Under the pieces are notes generated by a model that worked only from the letters and a program-made list of their open reading frames with translations, ran no database searches and had not been told where the DNA came from. From assembly GCA_959347315.1 (NCBI GenBank), contig OY365817.1, forward strand, positions 6,569,731 through 6,633,730: a DNA stretch of 64,000 nt, in the 5' to 3' direction. This DNA comes from Bimastos eiseni (taxonomy: Eukaryota; Annelida; Clitellata; Crassiclitellata; Lumbricidae). The position numbers and the translations under genes were made by a program. This document shows, piece after piece, positions 60,453-64,000 of this stretch; the first letter of the stretch is position 1, and each line of letters starts with the position of its first letter.

Positions 60453-61844
60453 AATTTCAAAACTGACATGTCGCAGTATGATTACAAGTACAGTTATGAG
60501 CGAATGATGGATGACGTCAAATTTATCCGTTGGGAGGCTATATTGTTTTGACGCTCTCACATTGACCCATTATGAATATTCATGAAATTCAATGACGTTC
60601 TTAGCGTATACTCGCTGATTGATGAGAACGTGAGAACGTCAAAAAATATAGCCGTTGGCAGGCACGAGGGCGCTCATTGGGCTGCACATATCATTTTTAA
60701 CAAACGCCGCCGCCTAACGAAAGAAGGAAAGAAGTTAACCTTGGGGAATACGATCTCGGTTACTCAAGCGCTGCGTACCAGTGAGTTCGACACCACTCTA
60801 TGATGATAAGGTAGCACAATTAAGTTAACCTATTATATATTTCTCGAGAGAATTGCGCTACTATTTTTTTAATCCCAAATACGCTTTTATTGTTGACCTC
60901 GATCATGTAGGACTACGGTGGACTCCTTCGCCAGCTCTCTGTGTTGATGATGTAATCGTAATCTCAAACTTCTAAAGCGCCGCTTGAGAGCCAATCGCAT
61001 GGGACCATCTTATTCACTAGCGCTGATGAACAGAAATAGTCATTTGCTTCTCTGGTTCTGCAGATGTGCATTTCAATGGATGCCCCTCAAGTTGGATGGC
61101 CTCTAACGGAGTCTAACCGCTTTATCCTCAACACAACTCAAACTCAATTTATCTGGCTTGGTGGTCGAAGACAGCTTGCGGGTGTCGACTTAGACCATGG
61201 AAGAAATTAGCCTTTCGTGGCATGTCAATCAGCTTACCCGTAATTGTTACTATAAAATTCGCCAGCGACGCAATTACTGCCAAGGAGTTTACGCAAAATG
61301 ATTTTGAAGGTTTTAATGACTGAGTTGTATAGCGTGGTTGGACTATTTTGCATAGTCGGTCTACAGAATCATAATCACTTTCAGACCTACAATACAATTA
61401 AAAGGCCACTTAGGAGCAAAATTGAACTTACTTGTTTATTTTTTTGTACAATTTGCGCTCGGTGTGTGATGTATTCATTTTTTATTTTTAGCATGGAACG
61501 TTTGAATAAAATGACAGAGAAAATTTACTCTTTCAAACCAAGGCGAATGCATCTGGTAATTTTTTCTAACAAATTAATTAGAAAATGGCACGAGCGGGCC
61601 ACCGTATTTTCAATACTTCAAGCCCACCGAAATTTACAGATAAGTCTTTGCTAACTGTTTCAATTTTACACGTGCTATCAAATTAAAGTAAGAATTGTAC
61701 ATTTGTATCATCTGCAACCTTAGAAATCGTTGATATCATCTATGTCATTAATAAGAAATACAAATAGCAACCATATGGCCTAAAATTCTTGTAGCACTGC
61801 CGTCCAATTATAAGGTCTTGTCTTGCCTTGTCTTAACCATCCTC
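60453..61844. other. Intergenic; dispersed repeat at 60,548-60,625; no gene recognised
   Basis: 60,548-60,625 matches 50,612-50,690 (gacgctct.ac.ttgacc, attatgaatattcatgaaat, agcgtatactcgctgat). The 118-codon frame at 61,298-61,654 has no recognisable motif. Confidence 0.45.
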
Positions 61845-62215
61845 GTTCCGAGGGTAGGTCGTTTCATGGACAAGTCTGCTCCATCTCTTCCTGTCTCTCG
61901 TCTTCTTTAGTAAGTTGTCAAGTGGTCTACCGGTCCATTTTTCCACATTGTCCATCGTGTCTTTGGTCTTCCTCGTTTTCTTGCTCCCGGTGTAGTGCCT
62001 TGCATAATTTCTTTTTCTAGACAGTTTCCCTCTTTTCTCATCACATGTCCAAAGTATGTTAATTTCCTACTTTTTATCAGATTAAGTAGCTCTCGTGTCA
62101 TGTCTGCTTTCTCCAATACCCACTCGTTTATTTATGTTTTGAGTACATGATACCCTTAGAATCTGTCTTATGCATTTCATCTCATAAGCTTCAATTCTTT
62201 CTTCCGTTTGTCGGC
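61845..62215 (-). mobile_element. LINE 3' fragment (post-RT tail)
   Basis: Minus strand: RQTEERIEAYEMKCIRQILR, then MEKADMTRELLNLIKSRKLT, YFGHVMRKEGNCLEKEIMQG and KRGRPKTRWT (61,907-62,220). This is the same LINE type as 39.2-40.15 kb (LIKSRKL.YF.H...RGRP) but a different subfamily. Confidence 0.82.
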
Positions 62216-62705
62216 TTCTAGTTTTTGAGATGAAGGCTGAAATGGAGGAGAGGGGTCAAAAACATAGAAAATCGTTTTATGGTATAATTGTTATAAGCAA
62301 ATATGTCTTATTTCAAAATGTAAAATAACAAATTTTGAATTCAAATATGTAGTTAGAAAAAAATGACTTTTAATGCATGTGGTGCCATGATTTGCATTGC
62401 TAAAATAGGCATGTTTTCAGAGGTGAACTACCTTTATACTGCCCTGCCATAATTTTCAAAGCAACAAGCTGATTTTGATGTCGTTTGCTTTATTTTATGC
62501 AGAATCCATTTTATCAATCAGAGTTGAGGAGTAATAAAGTAATGGTTGCTAAGATCTTTGACGACACGAATATTCTAAAACTTTGACTTCGATTTTCTCA
62601 GTTGTTGAGAATATCCTAATTAAATAGTCAAACTAGTCTCGTTGATTATAGCATTGCATTTGACTGCATCAGCAATATCTTGACCACATCAGTTTTTGCA
62701 ACTGA
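62216..62705. other. Intergenic, nothing recognised
   Basis: AT-rich sequence without supported features. Confidence 0.35.
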
Positions 62706-62707
62706 TG

Positions 62708-63180
62708 TGGAAAACTCTAATAGAGATAGAGAAACACTTGATACTAAAAGAATTGCAAGAAGACTGGGAGGCGGTGATAAGAACAGAATTTCCCTAAATT
62801 ATAGGCAGGCCTATATTTCAACACACACGAATTTAAAATGAATAAAGTGCAAGAATGCAAGGGTGCATCCTGACCCATTTCTATTCGACCTGCATGCAGA
62901 TAGGATAATGAGGAGCATGGAAATGGAAGAGGCAACTGAAGGAGTACAGACAGCAGAAAGAACACTGAATAATCTAAGATATGCGGATGATTGGCAGGGA
63001 AGACAGCACATCTGGCAAAACTGACAAGAAGACTGAACAGAGAAAGTGAGAAGGCAGGCTTGTATTTCAACACCAAGAAGACAAAGATTATGACAATAGC
63101 CGAATGGGACAGTTTTGAGACAGATGGATGGGAAATAGAGGTGATAAGAAGCTTCACGTATCTGATAATTAGTATAAAAT
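62708..63180 (+). mobile_element. LINE RT fragment (YADD region)
   Basis: The plus strand reads LMWKTLIEIEKHLILKELQE, WEAVIRTEF, a shift, then DPFLFDLHADRIMRSMEMEE and RTLNNLRYADD (YADD near 62,980), and TAHLAKLTRRLNRESEKAGL, FNTKKTKIM (62,991-63,182). Motif B to motif D of an APE-type LINE RT with frame shifts. It is on the opposite strand from the LINE tail at 61.8-62.2 kb, so a separate insertion or an inversion. Confidence 0.8.
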
Positions 63181-64000
63181 AATTAAATAGTGAAACTAGT
63201 ATAACTTAAGTTAGATAAAAGCTATTTCGATTCTGTTAAACGTATTTTGGAGCAGACTCGTTGTAGAATTACGAGTTAATAAAAAAAAGTCAAAAACGAC
63301 AAGCGATGGTTTTCGACCCCCGGCCTCACAAATGCGAACGGATTTTGGTAAATCCATGTTTACTGCCCTTTATGCTATTATGCTCATTCATATGCTCCAT
63401 GTTGTTCCATCATTATTCATTTATTTTCGCAATGATCTTGTACCCTTGTTGAACAATGGCACAATCTGTCATCCTCTTATTCACATGCTACATCTCCAAT
63501 CTTAATTAACATGTTGAAGATCTGGGGCAAAGCCTCTCCAATTTCCGGTACTTAGTTGCTCATGAAATTGCTGAGCTAGTGTTAGGCCAGAGAAAACATG
63601 AGCATATAGTCTTACAAGTTTGAACAAAGGTTAAAGATAAAACATGCGAGCCACGACCTGATAATAGTTGGTGTTCTGTTCTCGAAGGAAACTCTTACTT
63701 TCGTGTGCTGTTTTGTTTTTCAGCAAAGGGGACTTCTGGACAGAGATAAGTTGAATGAATACATACGTTCAATTTCAACTTTAACATTGATTCTAATAAA
63801 CATTTTGATTAACAATTACTTTTAAGGGCAAAATAAACAATTTCAAAGTTTGTGACCATGATTTTGAATTGGTTCTTGATTTCAATGTTTAACATTTACA
63901 TGTTTAAAGGGCGTAACTTGGATTTTTAAAAATAAAATTATTTTTCACATTAATAAAAAATACGAAATATATATTGTTTATTTTACAGGAATTTTCCCAA
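63181..64000. other. Intergenic, nothing recognised
   Basis: AT-rich sequence to the window end; no coding motif, RNA gene or repeat border recognised. Confidence 0.4.

Overview
The window looks like repeat-rich nuclear DNA of an invertebrate animal, probably marine. Evidence: it carries Polinton/Maverick elements, non-LTR retrotransposons with a C-terminal restriction-like endonuclease (RLE), a CR1/L2-type LINE, Gypsy-type LTR fragments, a mariner transposon and long (TAA)n microsatellites. There are no compact operons and no clearly intact single-copy host gene. I could not pin the species. Nearly every coding stretch is a decayed mobile-element or virus-like gene, identified by conserved motifs readable in one or more frames.

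Layout. 1-3,092: tandem satellite with ~290, ~233 and ~158 bp monomers, signs of a ~2.66 kb higher-order period, and a CCAAT/TATA/CRE-like module in each monomer. 3,100-4,225: an old RLE retroelement. 5,948-9,290: a fragment of an unknown multicopy gene, then a minus-strand Polinton remnant (PolB, packaging ATPase, core-like protein, capsid start). 9.6-10.2 kb: a diverged direct repeat. 10.9-12.4 kb: a second member of the unknown gene family. 13.2 kb: a THAP-domain fragment. 14.5-17.7 kb: a second kind of virus-like element (P-loop ATPase, capsid-like gene, PLA2-like gene, integrase scrap). 18.0-36.5 kb: an accordion of RLE retroelements of at least four families (called A, B, C and E here) joined by (TAA)n tracts, with a nearly perfect 3,847-bp tandem duplication.

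36.5-41 kb: low-information sequence, a fragment of another unknown repeated gene, and a LINE end interrupted by a B fragment. 41.2-49.7 kb: one minus-strand CR1/L2-like LINE broken by two insertions. These are an LTR element (~41.76-43.59 kb) and a 4,818-bp Polinton deletion derivative (44,399-49,216) with AGTAGT termini and a 5-of-6-matching target duplication (AACGCC/AACGCA). 49.7-50.6 kb: RLE element fragment. 52.4-53.2 kb: GATA/GAGA-rich DNA. 55,049-56,600: a mariner-type transposon with ~205-bp terminal inverted repeats beside a Gypsy pol fragment. 57.36-60.21 kb: plus-strand RLE copies E, A and C in series, again joined by (TAA)n. 61.8-63.2 kb: two LINE fragments.

How it fits together. 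The RLE elements are compact (about 3.3 kb, one ORF). They encode an N-terminal CX2C...HXH finger, a reverse transcriptase with Y(L/M)DD, a CCHC knuckle and a PD...D endonuclease. Copies are flanked by (TAA)n on one or both sides, which suggests microsatellite targeting. Most have lost different parts of the reverse transcriptase while keeping the 3' endonuclease half, as expected for internally deleted derivatives moved in trans. The two Polinton remnants and the PLA2-bearing element are independent fossils of integrating DNA viruses.
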